Below the pieces are notes generated by a model. The model did not search any database. It was not told the DNA's origin and saw only the letters and a list, made by a program, of their open reading frames with translations. A DNA stretch of 5,273 bases from Gammaproteobacteria bacterium. GTDB lineage: Bacteria; Pseudomonadota; Gammaproteobacteria; UBA4575. How positions within the stretch are numbered: position 1 is the stretch's first letter; each line of letters begins with the position of its first letter. The stretch spans positions 1 to 5,273 of the forward strand of contig JAPUHH010000103.1 of the NCBI GenBank assembly GCA_027297825.1, written 5' to 3'. Shown piece after piece: positions 1-5,273 of this stretch. A program made the position numbers and the translations under genes.

Positions 1-659
1 CCACGCTGACCATCCCAGTCACTATCTTCTGCCTCTTCCGACAACACCGGTATATACTTGAATGTATGATTCTTATTCCATTTTCTTTGGATATCTTGCA
101 TCTCTTCGTGTAGATATAGATCTGCTTGGGTTCTAGCGCCATAAAAAAAGTAGCAATCTCTTTCTACCTGCAAATAACATGCATGTTCAACAATTGCATT
201 AATCCCGCTCATTCCACTACCACCTGCAATGCAAATCATCGTTTTATTAGAGGGGTCTAAGGAAAACTTACCAAGAGGTCCAGAGATTTTTACATGCTCA
301 CCCACACGATTTTCTTGCGCTATCCAACTGGAAAGTTTGCCACCGTGCACTAAACGAATAAAAAATGAATATTCATTTGGATTTTCATTTTCTGCTGCTT
401 TTGCAAAAGAATAAGGACGTGGTTTTCTACACCCTGGGACTGTAATGGTGGCGTATTGACCTGCAGTAAACATTATCTTCATCGCGTCATCGCTACACTT
501 AATAACAACCTTATATGTGTCATAAGTTAAGTTCTCTACACTCGCAATTACTCCAGCATTGACAGTAACACGATTAATCTGAATACTGCGATCAGGCTCC
601 GGTAGCTTCCTTATGTAATGATCAATTGGGTCATGAAAATTTTTTTGTGCTATCGCCAT
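1..659 (-). CDS. FAD/NAD(P)-binding oxidoreductase (ferredoxin-NADP reductase fold), partial at left edge
   Basis: The first 219 codons are present; the 3' end lies outside the window. Visible landmarks are those of the ferredoxin-NADP reductase family. RPYSFA at residues 81-86 is the FAD-binding RxYS motif, preceded by a GQY strand at 67-69. GPLG is at 127-130. The glycine-rich AGGSGMSG at 145-152 opens the NAD(P)-binding domain, and FYGARTQADLY at 172-182 is the usual following strand. No ferredoxin domain precedes the flavin domain; a C-terminal [2Fe-2S] domain, as in some oxygenase reductases, could lie beyond the edge. No signal peptide is seen, so a cytoplasmic protein is likely. The ATG at 657-659 has AGAGGAG at 671-677, 11 nt upstream. 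It lies 44 nt after the molybdopterin oxidoreductase gene on the same strand, so I infer co-transcription and electron transfer between NAD(P)H and that enzyme. The exact partner and substrate are unknown. Confidence 0.88.
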   Translation of the reverse strand, partial: MAIAQKNFHDPIDHYIRKLPEPDRSIQINRVTVNAGVIASVENLTYDTYKVVIKCSDDAMKIMFTAGQYATITVPGCRKPRPYSFAKAAENENPNEYSFFIRLVHGGKLSSWIAQENRVGEHVKISGPLGKFSLDPSNKTMICIAGGSGMSGINAIVEHACYLQVERDCYFFYGARTQADLYLHEEMQDIQRKWNKNHTFKYIPVLSEEAEDSDWDGQR

Positions 660-703
660 TTTTATAAATACTCCTCTTTTCTATATTCTTGTTCGATAAT
701 CAA

Positions 704-2998
704 TTAACTGAAAATTCCAGGATGTTGTTTTTCAGCAAAAGCTAAAATTTCTTTTTCGGAAGCTTCAATTCCCTGATTTAGAGGATCTTCGCGCCACTTT
801 TCAAGATAACCCTCTTTACCACCCCACTCTTTCAATAATGTCTTTATGCGCATTTCATCACTTGCCAATTCAACTTCGGCGAGCACAGAATAAAAAGAAG
901 GAGCGGTTCCAAAATCCGTTAACATTTCAGAGCCCAACGCATTTACATTTACACCGCCCGGTGTGTTACTGCCTTTAAATTGTTTTTGTGTTGAACACAC
1001 ACCCGAAATTAAGCCATCGATAATGACAGCATAAACATAGGTTTCACCACGATCATTATACAAACGACATAGGTCACTGTCTTTGATGCCACGAGCTTTA
1101 GCATCTTCTGGATTCAATTCTACTGTTGGCCGTGACTGCATAGCTTGCAAACGAGGCACACACTGGAATGAATCACCAATAAAATAGTGCGATGCACTAC
1201 TTAAAATTTGCAAAGGATACTTACTGCGTTTTGGATCTTCTTGCCCCTCAATCTCTGGAACATAGGAGGGTAATGGATCTATACCTTCTTCTTTTAAAGC
1301 ATCGCACCAAATATCTATTTTCTTTGATGGTGTGGGCCAACCATTCTTCATAAAGTTTCTTCGCTCTGAACCAGTATTGGCTCGCACAAAGCCATTTTTC
1401 AAAATATCTTCGTATTTAATACCTTCCATCAACGGATTATTTTCGCCTTCATCAAATATGATGTCACGAATAATTTCTTCATCGGATTGAGTAAAGGCAT
1501 TGTCACCATCTTCCACATAATCCATCTTCTTGGCCATCATGCGAAATAACTCAGAATTTCGCACACTCTCCCCTAATGGTTCGATCACAGGTTTATTCAT
1601 TGTGTAGTACCAGTTGCCATAGGTGGCAACTACATCCGTGCGCTCTAGCTGTGTATCTGCAGGAATAACGATGTCTGCATATTGGCAGGTATCGGTCCAA
1701 AACGTTTCATGTACGGCGACGAAAAGGTCATCGCGCATCAATCCTTTTCGAACTGCATTGGTGTTAGGTGCACAATTGGCAGGATCCGAGTTATAGATAA
1801 ATATGCTCTTAATCGGCGGATCCATTTTATTGCCATCGGCATCGATATCTTCTGATAATGCACGCCCAATCTGTACCATATTGATAGCACGCTTTCTTTT
1901 GCCGAGATCAGGTCTATGTAATTTATCCGAAATCAGGCGAAACCACATTTCCTCTAAGTTGCCAAAACATGCGCCGCCACATGCTTCACGCCAAGCACCC
2001 GTAATACAAGGAAGAATTAAAATTGAGCGGCACATTTGGCCCGAATTTTGATGACGGTTTAAGCCATAGTTCGCACGGATAAATGATTTCTTTGTGGAAG
2101 CATATTCCAAAGCAAGTTTTTCAATATCAGCTGCCAATACACCGGTTATTTTTTCTACTTTATCCAATGGATAGTCTGGTAGTTTTGTTTCAAGTAAGGC
2201 TTCCCAACCATTGGTTTGTTCTTTTAGAAAATCGAGATCATGCAAGCCTTTATCCACGATGACTTTCATCATCCCCAACGCCAATGCTGCATCGGTTCCA
2301 GGCTTGGGCTGGATGTGCCAATCAGCCATCATGGTGGTACGTGTTACCCGCGGATCGATTACGATGAGTTTCATGCCGCGTTCTTTGGCTTCACGAATAA
2401 ATGGAATGGCGTGCACTCCGGTACTGACTAAGTTTGCACCCCAAAGTATCATCAGATCGGCTTCTTCGGCCGCCTCATGTACCGACATGTTGGGAGCCGC
2501 CAAACCGTAGGTATGCAATCCAGCCCACATGGCAGCGTAAATACAAATTGATTGAACTAAGCCTGCCGCTTGCATTTTGTTCCAAAAACGATAGTCCATA
2601 GTCCAGAACCCAACCATGCCCATGGTGCCTGAGTATGAGTATGGCTGTACCGCCTCGCTGCCATATTCCTTAATCACAGCATTAAAGTTATTGGTGATGG
2701 TGTCTAACGCTTCATCCCAAGAAATGCGCTCGAATTGTGCGCCTGGGCCTTTTGGTCCCACGCGCTTATGCGGATACAGTACACGATTATCGTTATAGAC
2801 CAGATCAAGATAATGATTCACCTTATTGCATAAGTAGCCACGCGTAATTGGATGAGTTGGATCGCCCTGCACACGCACGGCTTTACCAGTACTGTCATCA
2901 CGTGTCACCAGCATCGAGCATGAATCGGGACAATCATGCGGGCAAACAACATGGTGAACGGAATGCCCTTCGGGCACTTTTATTTTATCGGTCTGCAT
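704..2998 (-). CDS. Molybdopterin-dependent oxidoreductase with N-terminal [4Fe-4S] site
   Basis: This is a 764-residue member of the molybdopterin (bis-MGD) oxidoreductase superfamily. Near the N-terminus CPHDCPDSC plus a later Cys in GYLCNKV (C19, C23, C27, C57 from this start) form the [4Fe-4S] site. The segment ICIYAAMWAG follows, and its Cys152 is a candidate molybdenum ligand by position only. WGAN (186-189) and GTDAALAL (234-241) match cofactor-binding motifs of the family. The last ~120 residues look like the molybdopterin dinucleotide-binding domain, with LNPEDAKARGI and NALGSEMLTDFG. The tail resembles the poorly characterised YoaE/YyaE-like branch as I remember it. There is no twin-arginine signal, so it should be cytoplasmic. 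I chose the ATG at 2996-2998 because AGGAG lies 5 nt upstream. The in-frame ATG at 3056-3058 would add 20 residues, but its AAGG is too close and it lies inside the predicted promoter. The downstream flavoprotein suggests NAD(P)H coupling. Substrate unknown; formate dehydrogenase or a nitrate or thiosulfate reductase cannot be asserted. Confidence 0.93.
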   Translation of the reverse strand: MQTDKIKVPEGHSVHHVVCPHDCPDSCSMLVTRDDSTGKAVRVQGDPTHPITRGYLCNKVNHYLDLVYNDNRVLYPHKRVGPKGPGAQFERISWDEALDTITNNFNAVIKEYGSEAVQPYSYSGTMGMVGFWTMDYRFWNKMQAAGLVQSICIYAAMWAGLHTYGLAAPNMSVHEAAEEADLMILWGANLVSTGVHAIPFIREAKERGMKLIVIDPRVTRTTMMADWHIQPKPGTDAALALGMMKVIVDKGLHDLDFLKEQTNGWEALLETKLPDYPLDKVEKITGVLAADIEKLALEYASTKKSFIRANYGLNRHQNSGQMCRSILILPCITGAWREACGGACFGNLEEMWFRLISDKLHRPDLGKRKRAINMVQIGRALSEDIDADGNKMDPPIKSIFIYNSDPANCAPNTNAVRKGLMRDDLFVAVHETFWTDTCQYADIVIPADTQLERTDVVATYGNWYYTMNKPVIEPLGESVRNSELFRMMAKKMDYVEDGDNAFTQSDEEIIRDIIFDEGENNPLMEGIKYEDILKNGFVRANTGSERRNFMKNGWPTPSKKIDIWCDALKEEGIDPLPSYVPEIEGQEDPKRSKYPLQILSSASHYFIGDSFQCVPRLQAMQSRPTVELNPEDAKARGIKDSDLCRLYNDRGETYVYAVIIDGLISGVCSTQKQFKGSNTPGGVNVNALGSEMLTDFGTAPSFYSVLAEVELASDEMRIKTLLKEWGGKEGYLEKWREDPLNQGIEASEKEILAFAEKQHPGIFS

Positions 2999-3000
2999 AA

Positions 3001-3027
3001 CTACTCCTGCGCTACTCGGGTGAGTAG
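3001..3027 (-). promoter_or_regulatory. Leader hairpin competing with the ribosome binding site of the molybdopterin oxidoreductase
   Basis: On the minus-strand RNA, CUACUC (3022-3027) can pair perfectly with GAGUAG at 3012-3017, leaving a 4-nt ACCC loop. The same GAGUAG occurs again at 3001-3006, overlapping the AGGAG ribosome binding site (3004-3008). CUACUC could therefore pair with either copy, and only the second pairing would hide the ribosome binding site. The proximal hairpin should win because its loop is much shorter, which would leave the site open. The pairing is visible in the sequence; a regulatory role is inference. Confidence 0.35.
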
Positions 3028-3044
3028 GGTAAATAATATGACGC

Positions 3045-3072
3045 TTTATATGCGCCACTTCCTTTAGGTAAA
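3045..3072 (-). promoter_or_regulatory. Predicted sigma-70 promoter of the molybdopterin oxidoreductase operon
   Basis: On the minus strand, TTTACC (3067-3072, 4/6 to the -35 consensus) is followed after 16 nt by TATAAA (3045-3050, 5/6 to the -10 consensus). A transcript would begin near 3038, giving a leader of about 40 nt before the ATG at 2998. The upstream alternative ATG at 3058 falls in the spacer and would not be transcribed from here, which supports the shorter protein. The prediction rests on consensus matching alone. Confidence 0.4.
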
Positions 3073-3087
3073 CATTACTACAAGGCC

Positions 3088-3111
3088 TAGCGCTCTACAA
3101 CATAAGCGCTA
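3088..3111. repeat. 7-bp inverted repeat upstream of the molybdopterin oxidoreductase promoter
   Basis: TAGCGCT (3088-3094) and AGCGCTA (3105-3111) are exact reverse complements separated by 10 nt. Each arm contains the self-complementary AGCGCT. The centre is about 60 bp upstream of the predicted transcription start, a usual position for an activator site. It does not match the FNR, CRP or LexA consensus. It could be an operator of an unidentified regulator or a chance match. Confidence 0.3.
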
Positions 3112-3227
3112 TTCTGAAAACAATAAATAAACGCACTAAATATAAGGAAGTTAAATTGTTGAAATTAAACAGAATTGAGCATTTTTTGATCAGCTTAACT
3201 GGGCCCAGGACTCACGCCCATCTACAC

Positions 3228-4295
3228 TCAAAGCAGAAATAGCTGCTGTTCTTTTTTTACGCTGTTAAGCATGTCTAAATTTGAAACCGTCACCCCCAAT
3301 AAACGCACCCTTCTCCCCTCTATTTCTGCTTTGTGCAGCAATTCCTGTAAATGCACGGTGATCTCCACCACCTCATTGATATTACGGCTGACTGTTTTGG
3401 CACGAGTAACTTGTACAAAGTCATCAAACTTAACTTTTACCGTAATGGTTCTTGCGGTGACTTCTTTTTGCTGCATTTCTTGCCACACTTCAGCGGCCAA
3501 TTGGTGCAGTTTTTCCAACATTTCCTTAGGATCTTTAAGATCTTCATCAAAGGTCTTCTCTGAACCAATAGATTTTCGCTGACGATGACTTTCAACCTCG
3601 CGATCATCCAAACCTCGTGCCGCGTTATAGTAATACAGACTCGCTTTCCCAAATAACGGTTTGAGTTCGTCTAAGCTCCAAGCCAATAGATCGTCACCGG
3701 TATAAATGCCCATGCACTGCATCTTTTCCTGCGTAGCTGGGCCAATTCCGTAAAACTTTCCAATCGGGAGTTGCTGCACAAAATTAGGGCCTTGTTTTTC
3801 TGTAATCAACGTGAGGCCATTGGGTTTATCCAGGTCTGAGGCAATTTTAGCGAGAAACTTATTATAGGAAATACCTGCGGATGCAGTCAGTCCAGTTTTG
3901 AACTGAATATCTTTTTGAATTGCTTTAGCAATTAACGTGGGTGAGCCGAAGGTTCGATTACATTGTGTGACGTCTAAATAGGCCTCATCCAATGATAAAG
4001 GCTCCACTACATCTGTATAACTAAACATAATGTCACGAATTTGTTGCGAGATTTGCCGATACACTTCAAAACGCGGCCGCACAAAGATCGCTTGGGAACA
4101 TAAACGCAGTGCCTGTGAACACGCCATGGCCGAATGGATACCAAATGTACGCGCTTCATAACTACAAGTCGCAACGACTCCACGGATCGCAGGGTCGCCA
4201 CCTACAACCACAGGTTTATTACGGTATTGAGGAAAATCTCTTTGTTCCACCGATGCATAAAAGGCATCCATATCGATATGTATGATCTGTCGCAT
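3228..4295 (-). CDS. dinB: DNA polymerase IV (Y-family translesion polymerase)
   Basis: This 355-residue protein has the full length and layout of DinB. It copies past damaged template bases without proofreading. The palm opens with IIHIDMDAFYASVEQ; catalytic acidic residues are D8, D103 and E104, the last two within SLDEAYLD (101-108). Tyr13 occupies the steric-gate position that is Phe13 in E. coli. The fingers contain SYEART (45-50), and GISYNKFLAKIASD at 141-154 is typical of the palm. The thumb carries the helix-hairpin-helix GIGPAT (183-188). The little finger starts near RKSIGSEKTF (240-249). The last residues, QQLFLL (350-355), fit a C-terminal sliding-clamp binding peptide. The ATG at 4293-4295 gives the canonical N-terminus, although no clear Shine-Dalgarno precedes it. 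No frameshift or missing catalytic residue is seen. It is divergent from the 4431 gene, and neither a LexA box nor a convincing terminator is visible. Confidence 0.97.
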   Translation of the reverse strand: MRQIIHIDMDAFYASVEQRDFPQYRNKPVVVGGDPAIRGVVATCSYEARTFGIHSAMACSQALRLCSQAIFVRPRFEVYRQISQQIRDIMFSYTDVVEPLSLDEAYLDVTQCNRTFGSPTLIAKAIQKDIQFKTGLTASAGISYNKFLAKIASDLDKPNGLTLITEKQGPNFVQQLPIGKFYGIGPATQEKMQCMGIYTGDDLLAWSLDELKPLFGKASLYYYNAARGLDDREVESHRQRKSIGSEKTFDEDLKDPKEMLEKLHQLAAEVWQEMQQKEVTARTITVKVKFDDFVQVTRAKTVSRNINEVVEITVHLQELLHKAEIEGRRVRLLGVTVSNLDMLNSVKKEQQLFLL

Positions 4296-4365
4296 GAGTG
4301 CTTGTCAAAATTCGTTACATCTTCACGGTATACAACAAACTTGTCGCCCTAATGTGCAAATATGC

Positions 4366-4395
4366 TTTACAATTTCGAACCATAATCCATATAAG
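4366..4395 (+). promoter_or_regulatory. Predicted sigma-70 promoter of the repeat-bearing protein gene
   Basis: TTTACA (4366-4371, 5/6 to the -35 consensus) and TATAAG (4390-4395, 5/6 to the -10 consensus) are separated by 18 nt. Transcription would start near 4402, leaving a leader of about 29 nt before the ATG at 4431. This is the best promoter match in the divergent region; no equally good one was found facing dinB. Confidence 0.5.
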
Positions 4396-4430
4396 TTTAT
4401 CTAGATTTAAACCATAACGAGGGTAAAACC

Positions 4431-5135
4431 ATGGCCGCATTACCTAACAAATACCTTTGGCCCTTAACCGGTGTCATCATCTTTGCAGTACTTGCTGCAT
4501 TTTATATCGATGACCGCAGAAGGCTAGCAAATGAAAATAGTACGATGACCAGCCAAGTATCGAGTAGCAGTTCCTCATCTAGCGCCACCGCATCCAGCCA
4601 TCAGACTTCAAAGCCCATGTACTCATCCAAAGATGAGACGGGTCATGCTTCTTCGTCTTCTAATGCAGCACCTGCAAACTCTGCTAGCAGTACTGGCACG
4701 AGCAGTTCTACTGCTAATCATAAAGGCTTTTCGGGCTCCATCGATGATTATCTCGCGCAATCAACTGCTAAACGTAATGCCGAACTCGAAGCAGCTGCTA
4801 ATGATCATCAAGGCTTTTCAGGTTCGATTGATGACTATCTACGTGGCGATGAGCCTAAACAGATGGCTGCTCAACAACCATCACCTGTAAAGACAAGCAA
4901 TGCTGATAGCACCTCCATGAGTATGGATGACTATCTAGCTAAAACCGAAAGCAATTCTCACAGTCATTCATCACATTCGAGTAATGCTTATTCTGGTTCG
5001 ATGGAAGGTTATCTGGCTAAATTTGGAAATGGCGAACAAACTCAAATGTCTGAAAATGAATCTGATCCTTTTCAGACCAAAGACCATATGGGCTTTCATG
5101 GTTCGTATGAAGAATATGCCAAAAAGTTTAACTAG
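4431..5135 (+). CDS. Membrane-anchored serine-rich protein with five GFSGSIDDYL-type repeats, function unknown
   Basis: I do not recognise a characterised family for this 234-residue protein. A single hydrophobic segment (about residues 9-25) after a short N-terminus looks like an uncleaved membrane anchor and is followed by DDRRR (27-31). Residues 40-96 are a low-complexity linker rich in Ser, Ala and Thr, including eight consecutive Ser (44-51). The rest carries five spaced copies of a motif with the best form GFSGSIDDYL, centred on Tyr107, Tyr136, Tyr168, Tyr194 and Tyr229; the last copy ends the protein. A His/Ser stretch, SHSHSSHSS, is at 176-184. There is no cysteine for lipidation and no catalytic motif. 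The start is supported by GAGGG at 4419-4423, 7 nt before the ATG. The membrane side of the long tail is uncertain because both flanks carry positive charge. It appears monocistronic, with its own promoter and a shared terminator. A scaffold or partner-binding role is only a guess. Confidence 0.85.
   Translation: MAALPNKYLWPLTGVIIFAVLAAFYIDDRRRLANENSTMTSQVSSSSSSSSATASSHQTSKPMYSSKDETGHASSSSNAAPANSASSTGTSSSTANHKGFSGSIDDYLAQSTAKRNAELEAAANDHQGFSGSIDDYLRGDEPKQMAAQQPSPVKTSNADSTSMSMDDYLAKTESNSHSHSSHSSNAYSGSMEGYLAKFGNGEQTQMSENESDPFQTKDHMGFHGSYEEYAKKFN
4719..5132 (+). repeat. Five degenerate protein-level repeats, [GA]-[FY]-x-G-S-[IMY]-[DE]-x-Y-[LA]
   Basis: Copies lie at 4719-4757 (HKGFSGSIDDYLA), 4806-4844 (HQGFSGSIDDYLR), 4908-4943 (STSMSMDDYLAK), 4983-5024 (NAYSGSMEGYLAKF) and 5085-5132 (HMGFHGSYEEYAKKFN). 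Copy 3 lacks the G-F and G positions. Tyrosine-to-tyrosine spacing is 29, 32, 26 and 35 residues, so these are short motifs strung on flexible linkers, not a solenoid of fixed period. Copies 1 and 2 are identical over ten residues but differ in six of those ten codons, all synonymously. Confidence 0.85.
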
Positions 5136-5165
5136 AAAATATAATTAGATCTTAAATAAAACACA

Positions 5166-5199
5166 CACAAAAAACGCCGCAGCTGCGGCGTTTTTTGTG
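5166..5199. terminator. Bidirectional rho-independent terminator (perfect 34-bp palindrome)
   Basis: The core CGCCGC-AGCT-GCGGCG gives a six-pair all-GC stem with a 4-nt loop. It is flanked by six A (5169-5174) on one side and six T (5191-5196) on the other. The self-complementarity extends over CACA/TGTG, so both strands show a GC hairpin followed by a U tract. It lies 30 nt after the plus-strand stop and 17 nt after the minus-strand stop at 5217, and would serve both convergent genes. Confidence 0.93.
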
Positions 5200-5216
5200 G
5201 ATTAAAGTTACTTAGA

Positions 5217-5273
5217 TTAAGGATCGGCCACATCGATACGCCATACTTGCCCACCCATGTCACCAAAATGAAG
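5217..5273 (-). CDS. C-terminal end of a PilY1/PilC-like beta-propeller protein, partial at right edge
   Basis: Only the last 18 codons and the TAA stop (5217-5219) are in the window. They read LHFGDMGGQVWRIDVADP. The GD-x-GG-x-[VL]-W-R-[IF]-D pattern is a typical propeller strand of PilY1/PilC, the type IV pilus tip and biogenesis proteins. Related PQQ-like propeller proteins can show similar strands. The terminator immediately downstream supports a genuine gene end. Ending so soon after this strand is unusual for PilY1 as I know it, so the protein may be a shorter relative or a truncated copy. The assignment rests on one short motif. Confidence 0.55.
   Translation of the reverse strand, partial: LHFGDMGGQVWRIDVADP

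Noticed and set aside
229..414. Plus-strand 61-codon open frame
   Set aside because: It is antisense to the flavin-binding region of the oxidoreductase, which has strong motifs on the other strand.
1803..2510. Plus-strand open frames at 1803-2051, 2211-2510 and 2240-2431
   Set aside because: They lie entirely antisense to the well-supported molybdopterin oxidoreductase gene and have no recognisable domain.
3187..3192. TTGATCA-like sequence near 3187 as an FNR site
   Set aside because: An FNR site needs TTGAT-N4-ATCAA; only a short TGATCA palindrome is present, more than 100 bp from the predicted promoter.
3199..3208. CTGGGCCCAG palindrome after dinB as a possible terminator
   Set aside because: With a 4-nt loop only three base pairs remain and no U tract follows on the minus strand.
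3271..3582. Plus-strand 103-codon open frame, with another at 3351-3563
   Set aside because: Both are antisense to the conserved little-finger region of dinB; the dinB frame shows clear family motifs and these do not.
4303..4308. Perfect TTGACA on the minus strand just upstream of dinB
   Set aside because: No acceptable -10 box lies 16-18 nt further on, and transcription would begin inside the coding region, after the canonical start.
4325..4350. AT-rich partial palindromes (GTATAC, ACAA-AC-TTGT) as a LexA site
   Set aside because: The CTG and CAG ends of the gammaproteobacterial LexA box are missing and the spacing is wrong.
4633..4890. 85-codon open frame inside the repeat-bearing gene
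   Set aside because: It is an out-of-frame shadow. The other frame has the ribosome binding site, the membrane anchor and repeats conserved with synonymous codon changes.

Overview
This 5.3-kb window is compact, AT-rich bacterial DNA with three complete genes and two genes cut by the window edges. The DinB-type polymerase, the molybdopterin enzyme and an apparent PilY1-like C-terminus suggest a proteobacterium, probably a gammaproteobacterium. That placement is inference from family resemblance, not a marker-based result.

Left part (1-3227, minus strand). A molybdopterin oxidoreductase gene (704-2998) is followed 44 nt downstream by a flavin/NAD(P)H oxidoreductase gene that runs off the left edge. 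Same strand, short gap and a good ribosome binding site suggest a two-gene operon. In it the flavoprotein would pass electrons between NAD(P)H and the molybdenum/iron-sulfur enzyme. The substrate cannot be read from the sequence. The leader (2999-3111) holds a plausible sigma-70 promoter, a small hairpin that could compete with the ribosome binding site, and a 7-bp inverted repeat further upstream. The remaining intergenic stretch up to 3227 shows only AT-rich sequence and two short palindromes.

Middle (3228-4295, minus strand). An intact dinB gene encodes translesion DNA polymerase IV. No LexA-type box is visible upstream. A 135-bp divergent intergenic region separates it from the next gene.

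Right part (4431-5273). A plus-strand gene encodes a 234-residue membrane-anchored, serine-rich protein of unknown function. It carries five copies of a short motif, G-F-S-G-S-I-D-D-Y-L in its best form. A perfect 34-bp palindromic terminator follows and is shared with a convergent minus-strand gene. Only the last 18 residues of that gene are in the window, and they resemble a PilY1/PilC-type beta-propeller strand.

No tRNA, rRNA, CRISPR array, insertion sequence or phage gene was seen. The least explained element is the repeat-bearing anchored protein; the molybdoenzyme-flavoprotein pair is the most promising uncharacterised enzyme system.
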